From: Pseudomonas sp. 30_B
GTDB lineage: Bacteria > Pseudomonadota > Gammaproteobacteria > Pseudomonadales > Pseudomonadaceae
Length of the DNA: 64,000 nt
Direction of reading: 5' to 3'
Assembly (NCBI RefSeq): GCF_017491605.1
Contig: NZ_JAFGYY010000018.1
Location: forward strand, 54,775 to 118,774
Positions 1 to 7,987 of the stretch are shown here, in pieces (the stretch's first letter is position 1; every line of letters begins with the position of its first letter). The notes under the pieces are model-generated. The model was not told the origin of the DNA, made no database searches, and worked only from the letters and a program-made list of their open reading frames with translations. The translations under genes and the position numbers were made by a program.

Positions 1-275
1 TGGTGTCGCGGGCGAGCAGGTGCCTCCCCCTTTTGTCTTGCCTTCCGCTTTTGCTCTGCCCTGCCCCCTGCCCCCTGGCCTCGGCGACCAGGCGGCTCTG
101 CTGCACCAGCAGCCAGTCCGCCTGCGAATGCGCCAATGACCGCAGGCCGGACGCGTTCGAGGCAAGACAGCTGCACGCAGGACAGCTGCGCCGGATGTTG
201 TGCGAAGCGTGGTGCGGATGCGCTCGCGCTGCACATGCGACGACACGGCAGCAGCAGCGAATCGGCGACCATCAT
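1..275 (-). CDS. Partial open frame after traF, runs off the window
   Basis: The ATG at 275 overlaps the traF stop in an ATGA arrangement, and a second ATG follows at once. The frame stays open to base 1, giving about 91 residues with an Arg/Gly/Gln-rich tail. I recognise no domain. In related elements a lytic transglycosylase or relaxase gene follows traF, but no motif of either is visible here. A second minus-strand frame is also open over most of this stretch, so the true coding frame is uncertain. Confidence 0.3.
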   Translation of the reverse strand, partial: MMVADSLLLPCRRMCSASASAPRFAQHPAQLSCVQLSCLERVRPAVIGAFAGGLAAGAAEPPGRRGQGAGGRAEQKRKARQKGEAPARPRH

Positions 276-859
276 GGATGTATCTCCGACCAGATCGGGC
301 GCGCGACGCCGATCACGGCGGATGTGCTGACCGGCCCGAAGTAGCGGCTGTCGAACGACGCCGGGTTGGTCACGCTCAGCAGGAACAGCTCGTCCTCGAT
401 CAGCGATCGGCAATGCCGCCAGGATGGCAGCGACCGGCCCAGGCGATCGGCAGGCAACGCGGTGGCCACCAACACGCCGTCGATGCGTACCTGGCCGGCG
501 ACGACGCAGACGTGTTGCGGCGCAACTGCGCCCACGCGCTTGAGCAGAGGGATTTGCGCCGGGAGGTAGCCGCGCTGCGCAGCAAGTACGGTAGCGTCGG
601 TAGGCAACCGGACCAGGACGATGCTGTCCACGGACAACGGACGTGGCAGCGAGCCGGCCCGGGGCTGAAGCGGTTCGACGCGATACCAGCCGACCGGAAC
701 GCTGTCGGACGAGTTGTAGATCAGGCGCGGCAGCGGCTGCACGACGGACGCCCATGCCAGCGCAACAAGGCCGACGGCGGACAGCCCCGCAAGGACGATA
801 CGAGCGCACAGGCGCGAGCGAGGACGCGGTGCGAGGCTTGTCGTGGAAATGATGGTCAC
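272..859 (-). CDS. traF: Conjugative transfer signal peptidase, TraF family
   Basis: A 195-residue membrane peptidase of family S26, which matures the pilin of a conjugation machine on the periplasmic side of the inner membrane. An N-terminal membrane segment lies at about residues 18-40. The catalytic serine sits in a DSVPVGWYRV motif near residue 53, and the lysine in LLKRVGA near residue 107, as in TraF/LepB-type peptidases. The start is GTG and overlaps the stop of the DUF2840 gene as GTGA. That implies translational coupling within a minus-strand run parA, RHH gene, DUF2840, traF. The symbol follows usage for this family in Tn4371-like elements. Confidence 0.85.
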   Translation of the reverse strand: MTIISTTSLAPRPRSRLCARIVLAGLSAVGLVALAWASVVQPLPRLIYNSSDSVPVGWYRVEPLQPRAGSLPRPLSVDSIVLVRLPTDATVLAAQRGYLPAQIPLLKRVGAVAPQHVCVVAGQVRIDGVLVATALPADRLGRSLPSWRHCRSLIEDELFLLSVTNPASFDSRYFGPVSTSAVIGVARPIWSEIHP

Positions 860-1389
860 GACAATGCTCTCCCGGCGAGCCAGGCGGCGTGCCGCTCGGC
901 GGTGTAGTCGGGCAGTGGCGAGCGTGCCGCGAGCCGGTTGCCCAGCGTGCGCCAGTACTCGGGCGATGCGGCGACGGGTACGATGCCCAGCGCCTCGATG
1001 GCGTCGATGCGTTCAAGCACGGCGCGCACCGTGTTTTCGCCGTCGGTACGCAGCAGCAGGCGCGCGCCAGGCAGCACGCCGGGGATGCGCTGCACGGTGT
1101 CCAGTGGTGTGCAGGCCTGCATCACCATGAGTTGCCAGCAAATCGTGCCGTAGTCGTTGGCCTGCCAGCGGATGCGGCAGAAGACAGCGCCCGGCAGGAA
1201 CGCCGCGACACGTCGCCAGCCATCCAAACGGGTAATACACGCCGGCTCGCCAAAACGTAGGTAGAGCTTGATGCGCTGCTCCACATAGGCGAGCGACACG
1301 CGGGTCAGCTGCGCCGCGTCAGTCTGGCCGGCTAGCACTGCGAGCGACGGCGGCGGCGCAGCCGTGGCCTCCGAAAGCCGGGCGTTCAT
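856..1389 (-). CDS. DUF2840 family protein
   Basis: A 177-residue soluble protein of unknown role. It matches my recollection of the DUF2840 family, nearly always found between parA/RHH genes and traF in proteobacterial conjugative elements. A tryptophan- and arginine-rich middle (about residues 50-90) is visible, with no catalytic motif I can name. The ATG overlaps the stop of the upstream RHH gene (ATGA) and the stop overlaps the traF start, so it is made within one coupled operon. A role in transfer or maintenance is inferred from position only. Confidence 0.7.
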   Translation of the reverse strand: MNARLSEATAAPPPSLAVLAGQTDAAQLTRVSLAYVEQRIKLYLRFGEPACITRLDGWRRVAAFLPGAVFCRIRWQANDYGTICWQLMVMQACTPLDTVQRIPGVLPGARLLLRTDGENTVRAVLERIDAIEALGIVPVAASPEYWRTLGNRLAARSPLPDYTAERHAAWLAGRALS

Positions 1390-1637
1390 GGGGATTTCTC
1401 CGGGAACTCGCGCTCCAGCAGTGCGCGCAGCAGATCGGCGACAGTTACTCCCTGGGTGAACGCCGAGACCTTGATGCGGGCGCGCATGGCGGGCGTAATG
1501 TCGAGGGTCAGGCGCGCGGTGTAGAGGTCACCTTTCTGCAGGCTCCCGGCGTCACCCTGGCGCACCCACGCCTCGGCGTGCGGATTAGCCGGCGGACGCG
1601 CGCCGATGACCGTGCGTTTGCCGCGCTCGCGGGTCAT
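1386..1637 (-). CDS. Small ribbon-helix-helix partition partner (ParG/CopG-like)
   Basis: An 83-residue basic protein. The C-terminal half (TARLTLDITPAMRARIK, then TVADLLRALLEREF) fits a ribbon-helix-helix fold: a beta strand, a helix, then a second helix. The N-terminus is charged and flexible. Directly after parA with an ATGA overlap, it takes the place of the centromere-binding partner (ParG or small ParB) that stimulates a Walker-type ParA. I chose the ATG at 1637 over a GTG nine bases upstream because of that overlap. Function is inferred from size, fold and position. Confidence 0.65.
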   Translation of the reverse strand: MTRERGKRTVIGARPPANPHAEAWVRQGDAGSLQKGDLYTARLTLDITPAMRARIKVSAFTQGVTVADLLRALLEREFPEKSP

Positions 1638-2272
1638 GTCGTCCACCGCAGCAGTTCGTCGACCAGCGCAGTGATCTCCCGCGCGGCGGCGCTGTCCGGC
1701 GCCGTCTCACGAGCGAGTCGCCCGGCGGCCACGCTGTCGGCGAATACGATGCGCTGGCGCACCTCCGCACGCAGCGCCGGCAGCGGCTGATCGGCCAGGG
1801 CCTGACGTGCCTCGCGACCAATGATGGTGGTGCTGACGCGCCGGTTGATGACGAAGGCCGCGGCTAGCTGCGGGCGGAATACCTGCGCCTCGCGGATCAG
1901 CGCGACCATCTCGGCGCTGGCCCAAAGGTCGTAGGGGCTGGGCTGCACCGGGATCAGCACGCGCTCGGCCGCCAGCAGCGCGGAGCGCGCCAGGGCGGCG
2001 ATGCGCGGTGGCCCGTCGATGATCACGTGATCGGCGCGACGGGCCAGTTCGGGCGCTTCCTGGTGCAGCGTTTCGCGGGCAAGGCCCACAGTGCTAAACA
2101 GCCTGGGCAAGCCCTGCTGGGCGCGCCGTTGCGTCCAGTCCAACGATGAACCCTGCGGGTCGGCGTCCAGCAGGATGACCTGCGCACCGCGCAGCGCGAG
2201 CTCACCCGCGATGTGGGTGGCGAGCGTGGTCTTGCCGACGCCGCCTTTCTGGTTGAGCAAGGCGATGATCAT
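1634..2272 (-). CDS. parA: ParA-family partition ATPase
   Basis: A 212-residue deviant Walker ATPase that moves or stabilises the element when it is extrachromosomal. Residues 1-20 carry the P-loop MIIALLNQKGGVGKTTLA with the signature lysine. The Walker A' motif LLDADPQGS lies near residue 37, and Walker B (HVIIDGPP) near residue 78. No N-terminal HTH is present, so this is the short type Ib class, which usually works with a small RHH partner such as the next gene. A GGGAGGG ribosome site lies upstream of ATG 2272. Iteron-like repeats lie between it and repA. Confidence 0.9.
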   Translation of the reverse strand: MIIALLNQKGGVGKTTLATHIAGELALRGAQVILLDADPQGSSLDWTQRRAQQGLPRLFSTVGLARETLHQEAPELARRADHVIIDGPPRIAALARSALLAAERVLIPVQPSPYDLWASAEMVALIREAQVFRPQLAAAFVINRRVSTTIIGREARQALADQPLPALRAEVRQRIVFADSVAAGRLARETAPDSAAAREITALVDELLRWTT

Positions 2273-2346
2273 GGCGCGGCCCTCCCTGCTGGAAAGCCGG
2301 CCTGACCGTGCCGTTTCTTGGTTGTCCACCGAAACAGCGCGCCTCT

Positions 2347-2489
2347 ACAAAAAGTTAGAGCTTTTAAGTTAGAGAAGTTAAGGGAGACTGGATCCCGCGC
2401 AGGCTCTGGCCTGCGGAGGATTTTGCACGCCTGATAGCACGACAGTGATACGCCCGATAGCACGATACTCCGTACGCCTGATAGCACGA
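2347..2489. other. Candidate replication origin: iterons plus AT-rich repeats
   Basis: Between repA and parA lie three near-identical 16-mers, acgcctgatagcacga at 2427-2442 and 2474-2489 and a one-base variant at 2450-2465, spaced 23 and 24 bases. Nearby, 2352-2382 holds AT-rich direct repeats of aagttagag. Two helical turns between same-strand repeats next to an initiator gene is the layout of iteron-regulated origins, where RepA monomers bind in phase and melt an AT-rich segment. A DnaA-box-like ttatcccc overlaps the repA stop at 2514. Origin function is inferred. Confidence 0.6.
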
Positions 2490-2513
2490 GCCCATTCACA
2501 GGTTTTACCGCGC

Positions 2514-3347
2514 TTATCCCCGTGCCGTGGGCGACACGGGCCGGAACGTCAGCAACTCCGTGCTGGCCTCCGGTATGCGCTCGATACCGAGCACGTAGCC
2601 GGGCAGCGACTGCCGCGCCACCAGGGCGCGCAGGTCGCAGGCGAAGTCGCAGAACCTGGCTGTGCTGCCCGACTTGCGGTGCAGGTGGCGGAAGTCGAAC
2701 TGCCAGCCGTCCGGCTGCTTGCCGCCATGCTTGCGCACCAGGCGGTACAGCCAGCGCTCGATGCCGCCGGTGAGCCGGAAATACGCCGGGTCGATCGTCA
2801 GCACCAGGGCGGCGTCCAGCACGCCCGCGTAGAACCAGTCCGGCAGGATCAGCTCGATGCCCTGTGGGATGCCGCGGGCGTCGGCCAGCTCCTTCCACTC
2901 GTTGATCCAAGAGAAACGGTGCAGGCGCCGGCCGCTGGTCTCGCGGATGGAGGTGGCCACCGTGGTCGACTGCAGGCGATCCAGGGCGGCTTTGAGGCGC
3001 TGGTAGTCGCGCAGCGACACTCCGCGCCCGATGAAGCGCAGGATCTCGTAGGGCGTGGCGCGCATCAGGCGAGACGGGTGCAGGCCCGCGTTGCGCGCCG
3101 CGACGATCTGGCTGGCGGCCCAGATCAGCACGTCGGCATCCCAGATCGTAGCGATGCCATGTTCCCGCGTGCCCTCCACGCGCACGGTGACGCCGCCGGA
3201 GCGGAAGTCGATCGGCGTGGTGCGCCGCGACTTGGCCAGCGAGAAGAACGGGTAGGCCATCAGGTCCTGGCTGTCGCGCGGCGCCATTTCGCCCGGCAAG
3301 GAACGGAACAGGTCGAGCTGTTCCCGCTCCGGCGCCGAGCTGGGCAT
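2514..3347 (-). CDS. repA: Replication initiator protein A (RepA/RPA family)
   Basis: A 277-residue plasmid-type initiator. It begins PERE-QLDLFRS and has the family's recognisable blocks: YPFFSLAKSRRTTPIDF, a winged-helix-like segment around TPYEILRFIGRG and YQRLKAALDRLQSTTV, and a second domain with YRLVRKHGG and FRHLHRKSGS. It should bind the iterons just downstream at 2427-2489. Its presence in an integrated element suggests the excised circle can replicate. A GGAGG site lies about 10 bases before the ATG. Confidence 0.85.
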   Translation of the reverse strand: MPSSAPEREQLDLFRSLPGEMAPRDSQDLMAYPFFSLAKSRRTTPIDFRSGGVTVRVEGTREHGIATIWDADVLIWAASQIVAARNAGLHPSRLMRATPYEILRFIGRGVSLRDYQRLKAALDRLQSTTVATSIRETSGRRLHRFSWINEWKELADARGIPQGIELILPDWFYAGVLDAALVLTIDPAYFRLTGGIERWLYRLVRKHGGKQPDGWQFDFRHLHRKSGSTARFCDFACDLRALVARQSLPGYVLGIERIPEASTELLTFRPVSPTARG

Positions 3348-3373
3348 GGCGATGGCCTCCGGCGAGCCGCCGA

Positions 3374-3670
3374 TCAGCGCGCACGGCTGTCGGCCGAGTG
3401 CTGCTCAGCGTACTCGGGATCGGAGGTGGCCTCGAAGCTGTGCTGGTCGGCCCAGGCATCGAGATCGGCGACGGCGTACATGACGCGCCGGCCGAACTTG
3501 CGAAAGCGCGGGCCGCCGCCGATCACACGCTGCTTTTCCAGCGTGCGCGGCGACAGGCGCAGGTAGGTGGCCGCCTCGTCGTTGGTCAGGTAGCGCTGCG
3601 GCTGGGCTGTGGCGGCGGGTTGCAGGGACTTGGCGTGGGCGGCAGCGGGTCGCACGGGAGCGGGTCGCAT
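3374..3670 (-). CDS. Helix-turn-helix DNA-binding protein, AlpA/excisionase-like
   Basis: A 98-residue protein with a MerR-type winged HTH at about residues 35-85: YLTNDEAATYLRLSPRTLEKQRV then GPRFRKFGRRVMYAVADLDAWADQH. This is the HTH_17 pattern seen in AlpA activators and excisionases. The N-terminal 30 residues are an alanine/proline-rich tail. I prefer ATG 3670 because GGAG lies eight bases upstream. It precedes repA on the same strand and may regulate repA or take part in excision; the sequence does not decide. Confidence 0.75.
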   Translation of the reverse strand: MRPAPVRPAAAHAKSLQPAATAQPQRYLTNDEAATYLRLSPRTLEKQRVIGGGPRFRKFGRRVMYAVADLDAWADQHSFEATSDPEYAEQHSADSRAR

Positions 3671-3754
3671 GGGGTGAGCCTCCATCGTTCAGGACAGTCC
3701 GGCCACACCAGAGCAGCCGGATGGAGGCAGTCTCAGAAAGGCTTGGAGGCCTGC

Positions 3755-4552
3755 TCAGGGTCGTTCTGCGGGCTGTGTCGAACGGCCCTCCTCGCGCCTG
3801 TCGAGCTGTGCCAGGCGACGATAGCCGTCGTGCATCAGCTCCCGGCCGCGCCGCACCAGACGACGCACCTTCGAGCGCAGGCCACCATCGGCGTGCCAGC
3901 CGTCGGCCACCGCCGCCGGGCCGAACAGCCCCGCGGCCACCTCGCGCAAGGATGCCCCCGCCAGGGTGGCGTCGAGTGCTTGCAGGGTATGCAGCTCCAG
4001 CAGCGCAGTCGGGCCGGGTCGGCACCGAACCACCGCGAGCGGTGCGGCATCGGCGGCCTCTGCCAGCTTGTCCATTTCGGCCATGAGGGCGCAGGAACGT
4101 GCGCAGGGGCTGGCGCAGGCCCGGACGGCGTGGACATAGGCCATGCCCTGCTCCAGACCGGGCGCCACGGCCAGGCGCATGCAGCAGCCCGGCCAGCGCG
4201 TCGTCAGCAGCAGGCGCCGGCCATCATGGACCAGGCCTTTGCTGCCAGGGAGGCGCCAGAAGTCGAACGCCACGGAGTCAGGCATGGGGTCGACATCGGG
4301 ATACAGATGGATCAGTTCCGGGTGGTCGGGAAACCAGACCGGATGCGCGTCACGCGCGTCCAGGCTCGGGTTTTCCAGCAGACGCAATCCCCAGCGTTGC
4401 GGCGCTTCGGGCCGGTGCTGGCGATCGAGCCAGTCGCGGCGGTATTCAGGGTTCCGGCGCAGGTACTCCCAGGCCAGGGCGAGGTCATCCAGGTGCAGGA
4501 CGTAGAGATAAGCGGCGGTGGGATACCAATGCTCGGCGTCGTAATCGGCCAT
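3755..4552 (-). CDS. DUF6499/DUF2285 regulator-like protein
   Basis: A 265-residue protein with an N-terminal DUF6499-type block (ADYDAEHWYPTAAYLYVLHLDDLALAWEYLRRN) and a C-terminal DUF2285-type region (about residues 165-255) containing a helix-turn-helix-like stretch, ASLREVAAGLFGPAAV followed by LRSKVRRLVRRGRELM. Known: the family is annotated as a putative transcriptional regulator on conjugative elements. ATG 4552 follows a GGGAGG site; a 31-codon upstream extension looks non-coding. It probably controls element genes; the target is not visible. Confidence 0.75.
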   Translation of the reverse strand: MADYDAEHWYPTAAYLYVLHLDDLALAWEYLRRNPEYRRDWLDRQHRPEAPQRWGLRLLENPSLDARDAHPVWFPDHPELIHLYPDVDPMPDSVAFDFWRLPGSKGLVHDGRRLLLTTRWPGCCMRLAVAPGLEQGMAYVHAVRACASPCARSCALMAEMDKLAEAADAAPLAVVRCRPGPTALLELHTLQALDATLAGASLREVAAGLFGPAAVADGWHADGGLRSKVRRLVRRGRELMHDGYRRLAQLDRREEGRSTQPAERP

Positions 4553-4891
4553 GGGGCAACCTCCCTTTGCACAGGGTTCGTCGCCACGGGCTCGCAACGC
4601 GCGGTCAGCGCATCCTCGACACAGCAGTAGGTGGAAATACGTCAAACGACAGCATCAAGACCGATTGACTCCGAAGCGTTACGCGGATCGTCCGAATGCG
4701 ACAGCGCCGCCGTCCATCATTGGTACGGCGCCAGGCACAGCCTGCAGTCTTGAGCGGCGGCCATCATGATCGATTGGATCAGGCTTGTAGCGTCTTAGTG
4801 CAATAGTGCCGATTAAGACCGAGACGATCTGGACTCGGATCGTGTCGATCACAGTGTCCCCAGACGACCTGGGTGGGGTAGGTCAGATCGG
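4553..4891. other. Gene-free stretch between DUF2285 and DUF2958 genes
   Basis: No convincing frame, RNA gene or long repeat was found. Short imperfect palindromes occur around 4830-4860, near a run of gatc-rich sequence, and nothing more. It probably carries the promoter for the DUF2285 gene on the minus strand and the end of the DUF2958 transcript. Confidence 0.4.
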
Positions 4892-5242
4892 TCAGTCCAT
4901 GATCGAGCCGTTGAGCTGCGCCAGCCGCGTGTACTCCGACAGCGTGCGCGTCGCCCGGAAGTACAGGTCGCGCATGACCGGACGCTTGAGCGGCCCGACG
5001 ATGGACACCAGCTCGGATAGCTTCACAGTGCCCAGCGCGGGCATGCCAATCCCCACATCGCAGAGACCATAGGCCATGTCTCCATCGACCGGATCGAGTG
5101 AAGCCAGGAGCCAGGTCACATGCGCGTCGGGCGTGAATAAGCGCACCACCGGCAATGGGTCGATGGCTTGGCCCACCGCCTGGGCGCGGCCGTTCGCCAA
5201 CATCTGTGCGCGCTCCGTCTCGGTGATGAGCGAGAGGATCAT
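4892..5242 (-). CDS. DUF2958 family protein
   Basis: A 116-residue protein beginning MILSLITETERAQMLANGRA, with the family's PVVRLFTPDAHVTWLLASLDP and AYGLCDVGIGMPALGTVKLSEL blocks. DUF2958 proteins are common on conjugative elements, usually near DUF736 and DUF932 genes as here. Their role is unknown; a link to single-stranded DNA or antirestriction work has been guessed for neighbours but nothing in this sequence shows it. No strong ribosome site precedes the ATG. Confidence 0.75.
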   Translation of the reverse strand: MILSLITETERAQMLANGRAQAVGQAIDPLPVVRLFTPDAHVTWLLASLDPVDGDMAYGLCDVGIGMPALGTVKLSELVSIVGPLKRPVMRDLYFRATRTLSEYTRLAQLNGSIMD

Positions 5243-5559
5243 GGCCGCATGCCGGAATGCACCCTCGCCCTGCCTGCAGGCGTGGATACACAGAGGTGCT
5301 TTCGCACCGACTCACCAATCCGCCGATGCGGATTCGTGCATTCGTTCAGAGAAACGGATGCGCATGCCAGCGAATTCGCAAAGGCACCAAGGCGTGAAAT
5401 CGGCATTGCGCCAATCAGGAGAGACACGGATGCACCTCTGTGGTTCTGATGAAATCCGCCGATGCGGGTTTCCGTAAAAGCACGAAAGCGTCGGAAATAT
5501 CGTGCAATGAGTTAAAGATAACGTGGTTTTGATTCTCCCTCGATCGGACGCTTCTGTCT
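5243..5559. repeat. Gene-free stretch with nested inverted repeats
   Basis: An 11-base inverted repeat (cacagaggtgc at 5289-5299, gcacctctgtg at 5432-5442) brackets about 130 bases. Inside is a perfect palindrome aatccgc-cgat-gcggatt near 5317-5334, and just outside the right arm a near copy, aaatccgc-cgat-gcgggttt near 5453-5472. The pair of related palindromes lies between the divergent DUF2958 and XRE genes, so operators for the XRE regulator are one reading and a small MITE-like insertion another. No convincing coding frame. Confidence 0.5.
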
Positions 5560-5850
5560 ATGCAGAAGCGATCCGTCCAGCCTGGCCGACCAGCCGGCAC
5601 CACCACCTTCGATGCAGAGCTGGCACAAGCCTTCGGCGCGGCGGTGCGCGCGCTACGTATGGAGCGCGGCATCGCGCAGGAGTCGCTGGCGAACCTGGCT
5701 GGCGTCGAGCGCTCGCACATGGGCAAGGTCGAGCGTGGCGAGCACATGCCAACGCTGGCGATCATCTTCAAGATCGCCGGTGCGCTCGATTGCAGTACAG
5801 CGGTGTTGATGGCTGCGACGGAAAGCCAGCTCGCCGCCTCCAGGGCGTAG
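5560..5850 (+). CDS. XRE-family transcriptional regulator
   Basis: A 96-residue repressor-type protein. A Cro/CI helix-turn-helix spans about residues 24-80: VRALRMERGIAQESLANLAGVERSHMGKVERGEHMPTLAIIFKIAGAL. It stands alone on the plus strand while its neighbours run on the minus strand, so it sits at a divergent control region with paired palindromes upstream (5317-5472). Inferred role: keeps the element quiet or controls the neighbouring operon. Confidence 0.8.
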   Translation: MQKRSVQPGRPAGTTTFDAELAQAFGAAVRALRMERGIAQESLANLAGVERSHMGKVERGEHMPTLAIIFKIAGALDCSTAVLMAATESQLAASRA

Positions 5851-5897
5851 TCCTGCGACAACGCCCCGCCGCAACGGGCGGGGCACCGAGGTGGCCG

Positions 5898-6209
5898 TCA
5901 GGCCGCCGACTTGCTGCGCGACCAGATCAAGTTGTGCGTACCGTCCTCCTCCTCGATCAGCCGGGCGTAGATCGTCGCCGGGAACGAAGGATCGTCGAGG
6001 GTCACGGACAGGTAGGGCCGCTCGGCCTGGCTGACTTTCTTCCAGGCCGCGCCGATGTCGTAGCCGCCGGTCGCCTGGATGCGGTAGACGGGGGCGTTCT
6101 CGCCGCTCCTGTCGTTGGGGACGAACTTGACCTTGACGTTGAGCGTCAGGGTGCGGACCGTGCCAATGAAGCCGTCATTCTGAGCGGTGAAGGTGCCGAT
6201 GTTGGCCAT
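5898..6209 (-). CDS. DUF736 family protein
   Basis: A 103-residue protein starting MANIGTFTAQNDGFIGTVRTL, a hallmark opening of DUF736, followed by a beta-rich body (VYRIQATGGYDIGAAWKKVS, then YLSVTLDDPSFPATIYARL). It looks small, soluble and cytoplasmic. The family accompanies DUF932 and RepA genes on proteobacterial conjugative elements and has no established role. A good aaggag site precedes ATG 6209. Upstream in-frame codons as far as 6779 were rejected because they lack coding character. Confidence 0.85.
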   Translation of the reverse strand: MANIGTFTAQNDGFIGTVRTLTLNVKVKFVPNDRSGENAPVYRIQATGGYDIGAAWKKVSQAERPYLSVTLDDPSFPATIYARLIEEEDGTHNLIWSRSKSAA

Positions 6210-6924
6210 GATGATTTCTCCTTGCGGGGTAACCAAGGTCGCGCCCATCGCGTCCTTGTTGTTATCCGGCAGGCGGTGGACGGGCTGGCCGCACCGCGCA
6301 GCGGCCGCAACAGCGTGGAGGACCAGGAGGCGCACAGAATTTGTGGGCGAGGAATCCGCACAGCGGAGGGGAAATTGTTTGCGTTGGACGGTTGCGGCCA
6401 TGAAGCCCGAGGCGCAGCCGTGCCACCGACAGGATTCACGACAAGCCAAGGACGCACCGGGCCGAACCGCCCCGGAAGGAGACAGGGCCGACTCGGTATC
6501 CCCGCGTGACGGCTTCACCGGCCTGCACCCTGACGCGGGTAAGGCCAACACCCCCGACGACAGGCGAGAACGCCCTTGCCGCATCCTGCGGCAACAGGCT
6601 TGAGGCGTGGACTGGAAGCGCCATAGCGTGGCCGTGCGGCATGTCCGTGGCCCGTCCTTCGCGACCTGGAACAACGAACCGTCAGCATCGAGGACGGTAT
6701 GCGCATGCACAACCTGTCGCAGCAAGCCAGAACGTAGCCCGCTCCCATTGCGGCGAGGCATTTCACCTGAAATGTGCAAGCAGAGCGCGCAGCGCCACAG
6801 GCGCGAAGGCGTGAGGGATTAAAGCCGAATGGCCGTGACGGCAAAGCCGGCACGGGGCGTAGCCCGAAAGCCCGACGGCGCATGCGCCGACACGCCCGGC
6901 TTTGGGCTACTTACTCCTCAGTTG
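6210..6924. other. 715-base gene-free region with a large hairpin
   Basis: No convincing gene in either strand. The notable structure is at 6859-6910: outer arms gtagccc/gggctac (7 bp), a second stem aaagcc/ggcttt, and an inner perfect 14-base palindrome cggcgcatgcgccg at 6876-6889. The rest is GC-rich with short repeats. Such long untranslated blocks beside DUF736 and DUF932 look familiar from related elements. A structured RNA or a protein-binding site is possible. Confidence 0.45.
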
Positions 6925-7680
6925 CTACATGAAGAAGCTGCCTTGATCCGAATAACCGGCGGGGTCAATCGCTAGCTCGGCAATACGTGACTGCATCGCA
7001 CGTTTGCAACTGAAACTCTCGCCGCCGTCCTGAATCCACGCACCCAGGCGACGCTCCAGCCACCCATGCGCCACGGCATCACCATCGCGGAGGCCGCAGT
7101 ACCACTCTGGCTGAATGTCATCCCTCTTGGGCTTGAGGACGACGCTGATGGAAAGCTCGTCACCGCTGATAGCATCCACACTGGCAATGGCCGGCTCCCC
7201 ATCGATGACAAAGCGATAGCTGCTACGCACACATTTGTGGCTATCAGGGGCTCCACCGGGCCACCAGTTATCACTCGGAGTAAGCCCAAACAGGCGCTGT
7301 TCGAGACCAGCATTGATCGCCGCCACCATCAAGTTGCGCCACGCCCACCAACGCACACCCCGCTTCGCTCTCAGAGGGAAACTCTTGAACGGGGAATAGG
7401 AGCGATCAAGCTCCGGCAACAACTCCAGATTTTCGGGAGCGTCATAACCCAGTTGCCTCAAGCGCTGAACCAACTGGCCATTGCTCGGCTTTTGCGCCTC
7501 GGCTGTCGAATGACCTGCAAGGGCAGCACGCAGGGCTGCATGGGTCTTGTATCCCAACGAGGCCGCAATGGCTTCGCTAAGGTGAGAGGAAGAGATACCC
7601 AATGCGCGGCCGCGGCGCTGAGCACCTTGCTTGAGATTACGCAGAGAGGCTTCAGAAACGAAAAAAGTAGAAACAGACAT
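6925..7680 (-). CDS. Hypothetical protein of conjugative elements
   Basis: A 251-residue soluble protein; I do not recognise its function. The N-terminal part (FFVSEASLRNLKQGAQRRGRALGISSSHLSEAIAASLGYKTHAAL, split by helices) resembles the small helical module seen in glyoxalase-superfamily-related proteins, a weak impression. The C-terminal half has many Trp and Gly residues and no nucleotide-binding motif. ATG 7680 is chosen because aaggaa lies upstream and MSVSTFF starts the conserved-looking part. It ends directly beside the 6859-6910 hairpin and is less GC-rich than its neighbours. Confidence 0.55.
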   Translation of the reverse strand: MSVSTFFVSEASLRNLKQGAQRRGRALGISSSHLSEAIAASLGYKTHAALRAALAGHSTAEAQKPSNGQLVQRLRQLGYDAPENLELLPELDRSYSPFKSFPLRAKRGVRWWAWRNLMVAAINAGLEQRLFGLTPSDNWWPGGAPDSHKCVRSSYRFVIDGEPAIASVDAISGDELSISVVLKPKRDDIQPEWYCGLRDGDAVAHGWLERRLGAWIQDGGESFSCKRAMQSRIAELAIDPAGYSDQGSFFM

Positions 7681-7946
7681 GCCAAGTTCCTTGATAACTG
7701 GTCGATGTCTGCCGATTACGCATCGACCTATGGGAATAGGCACGGTCGCGAGAGGTGAAGCAGAAGAACGTCGTTTAACCCGGCAGTAGGTTCAGCAGGA
7801 CGCGGCTGGTAAATATCGTACTGCATGTCGATCAAAGAGTCACAACGCTTTTCCCTGGGAACCCAAACTGAGCGCAACTATGCTGCTCTCGGTTTCAGCG
7901 GTAGCTGGTCACTCATGGTGTGACGCGTGAACATAATCTGCGGTTG

Positions 7947-7979
7947 AAACGGAGGGGCCACTTGCCTGACAGCCCCTCC
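7947..7979 (-). terminator. Hairpin downstream of the DUF932 gene
   Basis: On the minus strand ggaggggc pairs with gcccctcc across a 13-base loop (7951-7979), followed by a short GTTTC. It lies just after the DUF932 stop and probably terminates that transcript, although the U-tract is short. Confidence 0.5.
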
Positions 7980-7987
7980 GGAGAGGT

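Noticed and set aside
2269..3459. 396-codon minus-strand frame overlapping repA
   Set aside because: Shadow of repA in another frame; it would also cover the iteron region.
6210..6779. N-terminal extension of the DUF736 gene
   Set aside because: DUF736 starts at MANIGTF with a good ribosome site; the extension lacks coding character.
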